Positions 9,451 through 22,701 of a stretch of 64,000 bases of DNA are shown here, piece by piece. The number at the start of each line of letters is the position of its first letter. Position 1 is the first letter of the stretch. Both the position numbers and the translations under genes were made by a program. Origin of the DNA: Halorussus halobius (GTDB lineage Archaea; Halobacteriota; Halobacteria; Halobacteriales; Haladaptataceae); assembly GCF_004765805.1 (NCBI RefSeq), contig NZ_ML219773.1:1167395-1231394 (forward strand). The letters are read 5' to 3'. Below the pieces are notes generated by a model, which saw only the letters and a list, made by a program, of their open reading frames with translations, did not search any database and was not told the origin of the DNA.

Positions 9451-10587
9451 TCAGGACTCGGTCGTGGTTTCCTCGCCCGTGGCGGTTCCCTCGTCGGTCG
9501 CACCGCTCCGCGCCTCGGCCTTCGTCGTCTCGGTCGCCGTCTCGTCGCCGTCGGCGGTCGCCGCGTCGTCCGTCGCCGTCTCCTCCGCACTCCCGTCGGT
9601 CGCAGTCGTCTCCTCTGTCGCAGTCGCGTCGTCGGTCGCGTTGCTCTCGTCGTCGACTTCGGTCGCTGTATCCTCAGCGTCGGTCTCGGCCGCAGCCGTC
9701 TCCGTCTCGGCCTCTGCGTCGGTCGCCGACTCGCCGACCGGCGCGCCGGCCACGGAGAGGTCGGCGAGGTCGACGCTCTCGATTTCGGCTGTCTCGGCGC
9801 TCAGCGCGGGCTGGTCGCTCTCGTCGGCGTCACCGTCGGACTGGTCGTCCTCGGCCGACTGGTCGCTCGCGCTCGCCGCCGTGGAGACGTTCTCGGCCGC
9901 GTCGCTACGCACGGTCGCCCGCTCGACCGCGAGGCCCTCGACCGTCTGGTTCTGGAGGACCGCGCGGTCGATAACGAGCCGGGTCCGTATCTCCAGCGGT
10001 CCGGTCTCGTTCAGCAGTGCGTCGGCCAGCGACTCGTCGCGGACCGTGACGTTCGTCAGCGCGAGGTCGGTGGTCTCGCCGGTCAGCTCGGCGCGGTCGA
10101 GCGCGACGTCGGCGTAGGTCTCGTTGCTCGCGTTCCCCTCGTCGGTCGCGTTCAGCACCGTGAGCTCGCCGAACTCGGCGTCGAGGACGGTGACGTTGCG
10201 GACGACCAGCCGCTCGAACGTGACGTTGCTGGCGGTCAGGTTCGTGGCGTCGCTCGCGGCCGTCTGGTCGGCCTGCTCGGTCTGGTCGGCCTGTTCGGTC
10301 TGGTCGGCTTCGGTGGTTTCGCCCTCGGTGGTCTGGCCGTCAGCCTCGGCCGCCGTTTCCTCGCCCGCGGTGGTTCCCTCGTCGGTGGCACCGCTGCGCG
10401 CCTCGGCTTTGGTCGTCTCTGTCGTCGTCTCGTTCGCCTGGCTCGTCTCCTGCTCTGCGGTCGTGTCTTGGGCGGCGACCGCCGACGCGTCGGTCGCCGA
10501 ACCGGTCGCGCCGACGCCGACGACGGCACCGGCCGCGACCAGTAGCACTGTGGCGACCAGCACGGTCGCTGTGGTTCTGTCTGTCAT
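9451..10587 (-). CDS. Secreted low-complexity acidic protein with many N-glycosylation sequons
   Basis: The 378-aa product starts with a hydrophobic signal or anchor (TVLVATVLLVAAGAVVGVGA). A Thr/Glu/Ala-rich region follows, then a central domain (about residues 110-225) with short hydrophobic repeats and at least eight Asn-X-Ser/Thr sequons, possibly a beta-solenoid, then a second acidic low-complexity region. The peptide ETTKAEARSGATDEGT occurs twice, near residue 57 and near residue 353, so the two low-complexity arms share an ancestor. No enzymatic motif is visible. It is probably a cell-surface or S-layer-associated protein. It stands alone, downstream of a repeat-rich intergenic region. 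I do not recognise a named family. Confidence 0.6.
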   Translation of the reverse strand: MTDRTTATVLVATVLLVAAGAVVGVGATGSATDASAVAAQDTTAEQETSQANETTTETTKAEARSGATDEGTTAGEETAAEADGQTTEGETTEADQTEQADQTEQADQTAASDATNLTASNVTFERLVVRNVTVLDAEFGELTVLNATDEGNASNETYADVALDRAELTGETTDLALTNVTVRDESLADALLNETGPLEIRTRLVIDRAVLQNQTVEGLAVERATVRSDAAENVSTAASASDQSAEDDQSDGDADESDQPALSAETAEIESVDLADLSVAGAPVGESATDAEAETETAAAETDAEDTATEVDDESNATDDATATEETTATDGSAEETATDDAATADGDETATETTKAEARSGATDEGTATGEETTTES

Positions 10588-11000
10588 TCCGCGACCGGCT
10601 ACGCCGAGGCGCGGGATAAACGACCGACTCCGTTTTCCCCGGCCGGAACGACCGTCCGAACCGTTTCGCGGTCTGGCTCGGGTTTCCTCGCGAGCGAGCC
10701 CGGTAACGCGGACGTAACGACTGCTTCGATGCCTGCGCCGCGCGCTGGCTCGTCCGCTGGGGGTGAGGTGCGATTGCTCCCTGAGATGCTGTGCGGTTGT
10801 TCACTGGGATACTGTGCGGTTGCTGTTTCCCCGAGGCTCAAGCAGTAGCTAGGTCGTTATCGTTCGGAAGACGGGACGGAGCTAACCGGAAGCGGACTAC
10901 TGCTTGAGCCGACGAGTAACCGTGACCGAACCGCGACCGCACCGCAACCGCGACAGCACTGCAACCGCGACCGCACCGCAACCGCACGGACGCGACCGAA
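10588..11000. repeat. Non-coding repeat-rich gap with long inverted repeat
   Basis: This 413-base gap holds no convincing gene. It contains a perfect 14-bp inverted repeat (GGCTCAAGCAGTAG at 10836-10849 and its complement at 10898-10911). This is flanked on the left by two copies of CTGTGCGGTTG 24 bases apart. On the right are near-tandem GCGACCGCACCGCAACCGC units (10933-10951 and 10967-10985) that are roughly complementary to the left motif. A related arrangement occurs at 33756-33890, which suggests a dispersed non-coding element. Confidence 0.6.
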
Positions 11001-13106
11001 CTACTCCTCGAAGCCGCCCGACGACCACACCGTAATCTCGTCGTCGGCCGCGACCGCGACGTACTGGGTGCCCTCGCTGGGGTCGTCCCAGACGACCGGC
11101 GCGGGCGTGATGCGGTCGGCGTCGGTGTCGGCGCTCCAGATGCGCTCGCCCGTCCCGGCGTCGAGGGCGTAGACGTGCCCGCCCGAGGAGGGGACGAACA
11201 CCACGCCCCCGCCGGTCGCGGTCGTTCCGCCGGGCCAGATGCGCCAGTGGGACCACGACGGGTCGACGTCGGGGAGTTCGGTGCGCCACGCGAGGTCGCC
11301 GGTCGCGGGGTCGACCGCCTGCACGAACGCGGTGTGGGACGTGTCCTCGGAGGCGAGCCGGGAGCCGCCCTCCGCCAGCGAGATGTCGCCCTCGGTGTCG
11401 TACTCCCAGTCGGGGTCGTAGGACACCCGCTGGGCCGCGTCGACCGCCGCGACGTACCGCAGCCCGGTGTCGGGGTCGTAGGCGCACGGCGGCCACTCGG
11501 TCGCGCCGATGGTGCCCGGCCAGCACGTCCCGGCGTTCTCCTCGCCCCGCGGCGGGAGCGCGAGGAAGTCGTCGGCCCACTCGTGGTCCTGCCTGGACCA
11601 CGCCGCCGTGCGTTCGAGCAGTCGCCCGGTCTCGGCGTCGTACACGTAGGTCCAGCCCGCCTTCTGGTCGGTCGAGACCGCCCGCCGCGTCTCGCCGTCG
11701 ACCTCCAGGTCGAAGACGGTCGGCGTGTCGTGGCTGTCGTAGTCCCACAGCTCGTGGGGGAGCTGCTGGCTCGCCCACTCTAGCTCGCCCGAGTCGAGGT
11801 CGATGGCGACGATGGAGTTCGAGTGCTTGTTCGGCCCCGGTCGGACGATGCCGTTCATCATCGGACAGGGGTTGCCCACCGCGTAGAAGACGTTGCTCGT
11901 CTCGGGGTCGATAGCCGGACTCATCCACGGCGCGTTGCTGGCGAACCGCCAGCTGTCGCCGACCCACTCGTCTTTCGGTGCCAGGTTGACCCGCCAGTCG
12001 ACCGCACCGGACTCGGCGTCGACCGCCGAGGCCACGCACCAGCCGCCGAAGTCGCCGCTCATGCCGACGTGGACCTGCCCGTCGTAGGCGACCGGAGCCT
12101 GCGAGATGGACATCCGCCTGGGCTGGTCCATCTCCTCGAGCTGTTCGTCGGTGAGCATCAGCGTCTCCCACTCCTTCTCGCCGGTGTAGCGGTTCAGCGC
12201 GACGAGGTACGTGTCGGTCGTGGCGAAAAACACCTTGTCCTGCCACACCGCCACGCCCCGGTTGCGGCCGGTCTGGCCCGCGTTGTCGCCCGGCAGCGCG
12301 TACTTGAACTGCCAGTACTTCTCGCCGGTCCGGGCGTCGGCCGCGACCACGGCGAGGTTGCTCGTGGTGTAGTACATCACCGGCGGGTCCGACGGGACGA
12401 TTACCGGGTTCGTCTCGATGCCCGCGCTGTCGGTCGGAATCGTGTACTGCCGTTCGAGCGACGAGACGGTGTCGGCGTCGAGCTGGTCGGCCGGCGTGTA
12501 GCCGCGCTGGCCCAGCCCCTTGTCGTACACCAGCCACGAGTCGCGCCGGTCGGCGTCGTCGCGGAGCAGTTCGGTCGTCACCGCCATCCGGGGCATGGGC
12601 TCGTCGGCCGCGCCCGGCCCCTCGGGTTGCCGTCGCTCGGTCGACTGCGTGCCGCCACCGCCGCCGCTCCCGCCGGACACCGCCACGTCGCCGACCATCG
12701 AGTTGGGGTGGACGGTGCAGATGTACTGGGCCATCTCCTCGGTGGCCTCGAACGTCAGGGTGTAGGTCTCGCCCTGCTGGGCGAACACCTCCGTCCCGAC
12801 GATGCGGTCGCCGTCCCCGTTCTGAATCACGAAGTCGTGGGGCGCGCCGTCGACGTTCTCCCAGACCACCCGATACCGATTGCCGGCTTCGAGTTCCATC
12901 GTCGGGTTGGTCTCGCCCTCGATGCTCGACGGTGCCCGTCCCGTCCACCCGGCTATCGCGCCGCCGAACGAGAACTCGGCGTCGACGTCCTGGACGTCGA
13001 ATCGGACGTGCTCGTCCTCGCCGCGAGCCTCCGGGCCGGTGTCGATGTAGTGGGGTCGCTCCTCCGGTTCTATCTCCTCGGTCTCGGGGTCGATGTCTGC
13101 GGTCAT
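11001..13106 (-). CDS. PQQ-dependent dehydrogenase-like quinoprotein with N-terminal cupredoxin domain
   Basis: The 701-aa protein has two parts. Residues about 35-145 form a cupredoxin (plastocyanin-like) domain with type 1 copper ligands visible: His90 in GAPHDF, then Cys130, His133 and Met137 in ICTVHPNSM. A Gly-rich linker leads to an eight-bladed beta-propeller of the quinoprotein alcohol dehydrogenase class, with repeated W-motif blades (for example DARTGEKYWQFKYALPG and DAGTGERIWSA) and the family stretch ATEWPPCAYDPDTGL. Such enzymes oxidise alcohols or sugars and pass electrons on, here plausibly to the fused copper site. No signal peptide is present, which is odd for this class. It lies one base after the stop of a Tat-signal gene. 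Confidence 0.88.
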   Translation of the reverse strand: MTADIDPETEEIEPEERPHYIDTGPEARGEDEHVRFDVQDVDAEFSFGGAIAGWTGRAPSSIEGETNPTMELEAGNRYRVVWENVDGAPHDFVIQNGDGDRIVGTEVFAQQGETYTLTFEATEEMAQYICTVHPNSMVGDVAVSGGSGGGGGTQSTERRQPEGPGAADEPMPRMAVTTELLRDDADRRDSWLVYDKGLGQRGYTPADQLDADTVSSLERQYTIPTDSAGIETNPVIVPSDPPVMYYTTSNLAVVAADARTGEKYWQFKYALPGDNAGQTGRNRGVAVWQDKVFFATTDTYLVALNRYTGEKEWETLMLTDEQLEEMDQPRRMSISQAPVAYDGQVHVGMSGDFGGWCVASAVDAESGAVDWRVNLAPKDEWVGDSWRFASNAPWMSPAIDPETSNVFYAVGNPCPMMNGIVRPGPNKHSNSIVAIDLDSGELEWASQQLPHELWDYDSHDTPTVFDLEVDGETRRAVSTDQKAGWTYVYDAETGRLLERTAAWSRQDHEWADDFLALPPRGEENAGTCWPGTIGATEWPPCAYDPDTGLRYVAAVDAAQRVSYDPDWEYDTEGDISLAEGGSRLASEDTSHTAFVQAVDPATGDLAWRTELPDVDPSWSHWRIWPGGTTATGGGVVFVPSSGGHVYALDAGTGERIWSADTDADRITPAPVVWDDPSEGTQYVAVAADDEITVWSSGGFEE

Positions 13107-13107
13107 G

Positions 13108-14013
13108 TCAGGCTCGCACCTCCTCGGTTATCCAGTAGGCGTCCGGCAGCAGGCGGTTCTGTGCGACGGCCTGAAGCGCGAAGCCGCTCGACAGCAGGCC
13201 GGCGAGTTCGTCGTCGGCGGTGGCCTCGCCCGCCGCGATTCGGCGCGCCCCGTCGAGCATCAGGTCGAAGCCGGCGGCCATCGCGCGGGCGTCCCACGTC
13301 GCGTCGGCCACGACGTCGTCGGTCAGCAGGACGGCGTTGGTCCAGAGGTGCTGGTCCAGGTCTTCTAACCACAGCAGGACGCCGCCGGCCGCCGCCTCCG
13401 TCATCGGCGGGACGTACTCGGCGAACTCCATCCGCTCGCGGGGGAGGTCGTCGGTGGCGACCCAGTGGCGGTCCCCGAGCCGCTCGCGGTGGCTCACCAC
13501 GGTCGCCAGCAGGTCGACCAGTTCCTCCTGTGCGAACTCGAGGTCCGCCAGCGGCCCGGCGAGTTCCTCGGAGACCACGAACCGGCGGACGCTGTCCTCG
13601 ACGTAGCCGGGCGTGAACTCGGGGAGTCGCTCGGTCGTGCTCTCGAAGAACCCCACCTCGGCGAGGTGGTCGTAGGCGGGTCGGGCGGCCGCCGCGACCG
13701 CCCCGAACTCGTCGCGTGGCCCCGACTCCTCGGCCGGGAGGCCGCGCTCGGGGACCGCCGTCAGTCCGGCTGTCGCCCCTGCGAGCCCGACGTGGGCGTC
13801 CGCGAGCGTGCCCGCGTCGAGGCTCCCCGCGAGGTCGCTTCGAATCCCCTCGCCCACGGACGCGAGTTCGTCGGTCGTCGCGGTGCCGACGGCCTCGCGC
13901 ACGTCGTCCAACGTCGCTCCCCCGGCCGCGACCGCGCTTCCGACGCCCAGCGCCGCCAGGAACTCCCGACGCTGGTCGTCCGAGACTGTTCGCTCTCTCT
14001 GAGCGTGTACCAT
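13108..14013 (-). CDS. Tat-signal protein of unknown function, partner of the quinoprotein
   Basis: This 301-aa protein starts at ATG 14011-14013 (MVHAQRERTVSDD). The N-terminus has a twin-arginine motif and hydrophobic stretch (QRREFLAALGVGSAVAAGGA), so it should be exported folded. The rest is alpha-helical and acidic, with no cysteines or recognised catalytic motif (LEFAQEELVDLLATVVSHRE, LLWLEDLDQHLW). It is the first gene of a two-gene unit: its stop is separated from the ATG of the quinoprotein gene by one base. The family is unknown to me. The context suggests a partner or membrane tether for the dehydrogenase. Confidence 0.65.
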   Translation of the reverse strand: MVHAQRERTVSDDQRREFLAALGVGSAVAAGGATLDDVREAVGTATTDELASVGEGIRSDLAGSLDAGTLADAHVGLAGATAGLTAVPERGLPAEESGPRDEFGAVAAAARPAYDHLAEVGFFESTTERLPEFTPGYVEDSVRRFVVSEELAGPLADLEFAQEELVDLLATVVSHRERLGDRHWVATDDLPRERMEFAEYVPPMTEAAAGGVLLWLEDLDQHLWTNAVLLTDDVVADATWDARAMAAGFDLMLDGARRIAAGEATADDELAGLLSSGFALQAVAQNRLLPDAYWITEEVRA

Positions 14014-16428
<2,415 letters not shown>

Positions 16429-16450
16429 GAGAGTCACTTCGACACACACC

Positions 16451-18910
<2,460 letters not shown>

Positions 18911-18916
18911 GACTCG

Positions 18917-19585
18917 TCAACGACTGCGGTCAACTATTTCTGCGACCTCCCACAGGTCGGCGACCTCGTAGGTCGGGTCGACAGATAGCTCGACGCCCTC
19001 GCAGTGGTCGCGTCGGACGAACGCCGAGTCGAGTCCCGCCCGTCGCGCGGCCTCCACGTCGCTCTCGCTGTCGCCGACGAACAGCGCGGCGTCGGCCCCG
19101 AGATCGGCCAGCGCGCGGTCGAGATAGTGGGTGTTCGGCTTCTTCCGGCGGACGCTCTCGACCGACCGTTCCCGGCCGTAGTACGTGTCGAACCGGTCCG
19201 CGAACGCGAAGGACTCCACGACGAACTCGATGGTCTCGTGCTGGTTGGAACTCACGACGCCGAGGTCGCGGTCGAGGTCGGCCAGCGCCGCCACGTCGTC
19301 GTAGCGGTCCCGGTCGCCGTCCCGGAACTCCTCGCGCTGGGCGCGCGAGGCGTGGCGGTCGCGGGCCGCCCAGAACGCCGATTGGTCGACGCCGTAGGCA
19401 CCGCAGACGTCGGCCAGCAGGTCTGGCGTCACGCCGTACGCGACCGCCTCGACGTGGTCGGGGTCGGGGTCGTCGACGCCCACGGCCCGGAACGCCGACT
19501 CGGCGGCCGACTCCAGCGTCGCCCTGGCCGGCGGTTCCACCAGTACGCCGTCGTTGTCGAACAGGACCGCGTCGTACTCGGTCAT
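18917..19585 (-). CDS. HAD-superfamily phosphatase
   Basis: This 222-aa HAD hydrolase resembles phosphoglycolate-phosphatase/GPH-type enzymes. Motif I is the DNDGVLV near the N-terminus with both aspartates, motif II is VVSSN, motif III is the lysine in RRKKPNTHYL, and motif IV is FVGDSESDVEAAR. A helical cap domain lies between motifs I and II. The substrate is unknown. The gene converges on gyrA with a 6-base gap and has no co-transcribed partner. It is cytoplasmic, with no signal. Confidence 0.85.
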   Translation of the reverse strand: MTEYDAVLFDNDGVLVEPPARATLESAAESAFRAVGVDDPDPDHVEAVAYGVTPDLLADVCGAYGVDQSAFWAARDRHASRAQREEFRDGDRDRYDDVAALADLDRDLGVVSSNQHETIEFVVESFAFADRFDTYYGRERSVESVRRKKPNTHYLDRALADLGADAALFVGDSESDVEAARRAGLDSAFVRRDHCEGVELSVDPTYEVADLWEVAEIVDRSR

Positions 19586-19676
19586 CTTCGGTTCCCGCTC
19601 GTCGCGGGAACTTGGTCGTGTCGGTTCCGGAGAACACCACGCACGACGAATCCCATCGCCCGTCGACCGCTAGTAT

Positions 19677-19693
19677 ACGGCGCGAAGCGCCGT
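19677..19693. repeat. Short hairpin, 7-bp stem with 3-base loop
   Basis: ACGGCGC, GAA, GCGCCGT followed by TTT. It is the first of three hairpins in a row in the gap between the HAD gene and the arginase gene. On its own it could act as a weak terminator on the plus strand, although no plus-strand gene ends nearby. Confidence 0.5.
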
Positions 19694-19698
19694 TTCAC

Positions 19699-19755
19699 CG
19701 CGACGAGGGGGCGCGCGACGAGTCGTCGCGCGCCCCCTCGTCGCGGCCCTTTTTT
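19699..19755. repeat. 47-bp perfect palindrome followed by a T6 run
   Basis: Two perfect 23-bp arms (19699-19721 and 19723-19745) surround a single central base. The arms begin CGCGACGAGGGGGCGCGCG. The plus strand then reads GCCC and six T residues to 19755. This looks like a very strong terminator for plus-strand transcription, yet the nearest plus-strand gene (gyrA) ends about 800 bases earlier and the flanking genes are both on the minus strand. It may stop antisense transcription, or be part of a mobile or dispersed element. Confidence 0.65.
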
Positions 19756-19778
19756 GGTCCGGATTTTCGAGGCGGATG

Positions 19779-19809
19779 CGCGCAGGGCCGCCGCAGCCGG
19801 CCCTGCGCG
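19779..19809. repeat. Hairpin with 12-bp stem
   Basis: CGCGCAGGGCCG (19779-19790), a 7-base loop, and its exact complement (19798-19809). It lies 28 bases beyond the arginase stop codon. A T-run on the minus strand lies between the two (A5 on the plus strand near 19823), so this is a candidate end of the arginase transcript. Confidence 0.5.
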
Positions 19810-19836
19810 GCGCACCCGACCAGAAAAACGTGGTCT

Positions 19837-20760
19837 TCAGAGAATGCGCTTCCCGAGCGCGCTCGCGGCCAGCCCGGTCGCGAGTTCCGCGGTCTCGTTC
19901 GACTCGTCCAGAATCGGATTGACCTCGACGACCTCCAGCGAGCGAACGACGTCCTCGCGCTCGTCGCGCTCGGCCACGGTTTCGAGCGCCGAGTGGGCCT
20001 CCCGATAGGTGACTCCACCCCGGACGGGCGTGCCGACGCCGGGCGCTTCGTGGGGATCGAGCCAGTCGACGTCGAGGCTGACGTGGATGCCGTCCGTCCC
20101 GTCGGTCGCCACGTCGAGGGCGTCCTCGACGACCTGGGTGACGCCGCGCTCGTCGATCTCCGACATGGTGAAGACCGTCACGTCGCTGTCCCGGACCGCC
20201 TCGCGCTCGGTCTCGTCGAGGCTCCGGAGGCCCACGATGGCGACGTTCGCCTCGCGGAGGTTCGTGGCGTTGGCCCACTCGGTGTCGGCGAAGTCGCCGA
20301 TGCCCAGCACCGCCGCCAGGGGCATCCCGTGGACGTTGCCCGACGGCGAGGTCCTGGGCGTGTTGAAGTCGCCGTGGGCGTCGAACCAGAGCACGCCGAG
20401 GTCGGCGTCGCGGGCCGCGCCGCCGATGGTCCCGATGGCGATGGAGTGGTCGCCGCCCAGCACGAGCGGGAAGGTGTCGGCCGCGAGGGCGTCGGCCACC
20501 TCGTCGCCGAGTCGCGTGCAGAGGTCGGCGGTCTCGCGCAGGAACTTGGCCGAGCCCTCGGCGGGCTGTTCGGCGTCCGGGTCGCGCTCCTCCGCGCGCG
20601 GGACGGCGAGGTCGCCCGCGTCGCTCGTCGCGTCGACGTTCGCGTCGGCCAGTTCCTCGGCCAGGCCGGCGTACCGGATGGCCGACGGCCCCATGTCGAC
20701 GCCGCGTCGGTTGGCTCCGAGGTCCATCGGCGCGCCGATGATCCGCACCTGTCTACTCAT
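19837..20760 (-). CDS. rocF: Arginase
   Basis: This 307-aa enzyme hydrolyses arginine to ornithine and urea with a dinuclear manganese site. All family motifs are present: GGDHSIAIG, WFDAHGDFNTP, SPSGNVHGMPLA, SLDVDWLDP and EVVEVNPILD. The opening IGAPMDLGANRRGVDMGPSAI and the SPSGNVHGMP stretch match arginase (RocF type) better than agmatinase or formimidoylglutamase. The start is ATG 20758-20760 (MSRQVRIIG). It stands alone between an epimerase gene upstream on the same strand (83-base gap) and a hairpin-rich region downstream. Confidence 0.9.
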   Translation of the reverse strand: MSRQVRIIGAPMDLGANRRGVDMGPSAIRYAGLAEELADANVDATSDAGDLAVPRAEERDPDAEQPAEGSAKFLRETADLCTRLGDEVADALAADTFPLVLGGDHSIAIGTIGGAARDADLGVLWFDAHGDFNTPRTSPSGNVHGMPLAAVLGIGDFADTEWANATNLREANVAIVGLRSLDETEREAVRDSDVTVFTMSEIDERGVTQVVEDALDVATDGTDGIHVSLDVDWLDPHEAPGVGTPVRGGVTYREAHSALETVAERDEREDVVRSLEVVEVNPILDESNETAELATGLAASALGKRIL

Positions 20761-20843
20761 GTGCGGGCCATCGAGCCCCTCGAATAAAGAAGACCTGATT
20801 TCTGGTTGGCGCGATACTTGCGGGACGGGAGAGCGCGAGCCGC

Positions 20844-21773
20844 TCACTCGTACTGGGAACAGACCTCCGCGACGCCCTCCTCGAAGCTGATTTCGGGCTC
20901 CCAGCCGGTCGCCTCCCTCATCTTCGAGGGGTCGGCCATCGTGCCCTGGACGAACATGTCGTCGTCGATGGGGTTCTCGACGTGCTCGGGTTCGACGTCC
21001 GAGTCGAGTTCCGCCTTCAGCATCTCGACGACCTCGTTGGCGGTGTAGGCCTCGCCCGTACCGAGGTTGTAGATGCCCGTGAGTTCGTGGTCGGCCGCGA
21101 GTTCGAGTCCCCGGACGACGTCGTCGACGTGGGTGAAGTCCCGCGCGTGAGTGCCGTCGCCGTAGATGACCGGCGACTCGCCGCTGGCGACGTCGTCGGC
21201 GAACTGCGAGATGATGTTGGCGTACTCGCCCTTGTGGCCCTCCGAGCCGCCGTAGCCCTGATACACCGAGAAAAAGCGCATCCCGGCCACGTTCAGGTCG
21301 TGGGCGTTGGCGAAGTACTCGGCGTAGCGCTCGCGAGCGAGCTTCGAGGCCTCGTAGCCCGTGCGGGCCTCGACGTCCATGCTCTCGGGCGAGGGCTCGT
21401 ATCGGTCGCCGTAGATGGAGGAGGTCGAGGCGTACACCACGGTCTCGCAGCCGTCCTGCCGTGCCTGCTCGACCGCGTTGGCGAAGCCCTCGACGTTGAC
21501 GCGGGCACCGCGCCGGAGCCCGTCGATGCTCTCCTCGTGCATCGTGAGCGACGACAGCGCCGCGAGGTGGAAGAGGACGTCGACCCCCTCGGTCGGGAGG
21601 TCGTCGTCGAGGACGCTCGCGTCGTGGAACGTCACGTCGTCGTCCAGGTTCTCCGGCGTCCCGAGATAGCAGTCGTCGACGACGAGGACCTCGTTGTCCT
21701 CGGCGAGGGAGTTGGCCAGGTTCGATCCGATGAAGCCGGCACCGCCGGTCACGAGAACGCGCTGGTCCTGCAT
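20844..21773 (-). CDS. NAD-dependent sugar-nucleotide epimerase (GalE-like)
   Basis: This 309-aa extended short-chain dehydrogenase has the Rossmann motif TGGAGFIGSNL, the active-site serine region VYASTSSIYG and the catalytic YEASK (YxxxK). ARDFTHVDDVVRG and IYNLGTGEAYTANEV are typical of UDP-glucose/UDP-N-acetylglucosamine 4-epimerases. It probably supplies activated sugars for protein N-glycosylation or surface polysaccharide. The start at 21771-21773 (MQDQRVLVTGG) is set by the Rossmann fold. The longer ORF upstream overlaps the divergent promoter of the next gene. Confidence 0.87.
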   Translation of the reverse strand: MQDQRVLVTGGAGFIGSNLANSLAEDNEVLVVDDCYLGTPENLDDDVTFHDASVLDDDLPTEGVDVLFHLAALSSLTMHEESIDGLRRGARVNVEGFANAVEQARQDGCETVVYASTSSIYGDRYEPSPESMDVEARTGYEASKLARERYAEYFANAHDLNVAGMRFFSVYQGYGGSEGHKGEYANIISQFADDVASGESPVIYGDGTHARDFTHVDDVVRGLELAADHELTGIYNLGTGEAYTANEVVEMLKAELDSDVEPEHVENPIDDDMFVQGTMADPSKMREATGWEPEISFEEGVAEVCSQYE

Positions 21774-21882
21774 GGTCGTACCGACCGTCCCCACCGTGAA
21801 ATCGGTGTCGCTCCGGCGCGCCAACGGGGCGGGAAACTGGCAAGATTCCCGACCTGTACCGGGATTTTCGGGGGTCCGCCGC

Positions 21883-21888
21883 ATTTAA
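21883..21888 (+). promoter_or_regulatory. TATA element flanked by a small dyad
   Basis: ATTTAA lies 27-32 bases before the ATG of the regulator gene at 21915. It is bracketed by CCGCC (21876-21880) and GGCGG (21889-21893), so a protein bound to this dyad would cover the TATA box. Confidence 0.45.
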
Positions 21889-21914
21889 GGCGGTCGATTG
21901 CCAACCTCCCGTCA

Positions 21915-22448
21915 ATGGCTTCCATCGAGTTGACTGCAAGTCAACAGACGATACTCACCGCCCTGGTGAACCTCCATCGGGAGACCGAGGACGCGGTCAA
22001 GGGCGAGGACATCGCCCAGCAGGTCGACCGCAACCCCGGCACCATCCGAAACCAGATGCAGAGCCTGAAGGCCCTCCAGCTCGTCGAGGGCGTCCCCGGG
22101 CCGAAAGGCGGGTACAAGCCCACCGCCGACGCGTTCGACGCGCTCGGCGTCCAGGACATGGACCGGGAGGCCGAGGTCGAACTGGTCCACGAGCGCGAGC
22201 CGGTGACGGACGCCAACGTCCAGGAGATAGACCTCACCAGCGTCCACCACCCGGAGCTGTGCCGGGCCGAGATACACCTCCAGGGGTCGGTCCGGGAGTT
22301 CCACGAGGGCGACGCGGTCCGCGTGGGTCCCACGCCGCTCTCGAAGCTGGTCGTCGAGGGGACCGTCGACGGCAAGGACGACACCAGCAACATCCTCATC
22401 CTGAAAATCGAGTCGATGGAAGCGCCCGCCGCCGACCCCGACCACTGA
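21915..22448 (+). CDS. Winged-helix transcriptional regulator (Rrf2-like, haloarchaeal)
   Basis: This 177-aa protein has an N-terminal winged helix (LTASQQTILTALVNLHRE, VKGEDIAQQVDRNPGTIRNQ with the recognition helix, then the wing GVPGPKGGYKPTADAF). The wing sequence GPKGGY resembles Rrf2-family regulators. The C-terminal half (about 95-177) is a distinct beta-rich domain, CRAEIHLQGSVREFHEGDAV, of unknown ligand. No iron-sulfur cysteine cluster is present. It is divergent from the epimerase gene and is probably single-gene. What it regulates is not visible, but a dyad around its own TATA box suggests self-control. Confidence 0.75.
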   Translation: MASIELTASQQTILTALVNLHRETEDAVKGEDIAQQVDRNPGTIRNQMQSLKALQLVEGVPGPKGGYKPTADAFDALGVQDMDREAEVELVHEREPVTDANVQEIDLTSVHHPELCRAEIHLQGSVREFHEGDAVRVGPTPLSKLVVEGTVDGKDDTSNILILKIESMEAPAADPDH

Positions 22449-22701
22449 GGGCCGTCGGTCCGGGTCGGACCCGGTCCCGGCGATGGCCCGTCGCGAGTCG
22501 GCCCGCGGTCGCCTGGCGGGACCGCCAGCGTCCCACCGGCCAGGGCGTCCCCACCCGACACGAGCGCTCGCTCGCATTCTCCCGGTGCTGTCGCGGTCGT
22601 TTCGGCGATTCCGGACCGCGAACGGATATTGTGTTAGGTATTCTCACTCATATGATGCGGGTTCCAAAGCCTTTGTATCGGAGGGCTCCGGACGTTCCGG
22701 C

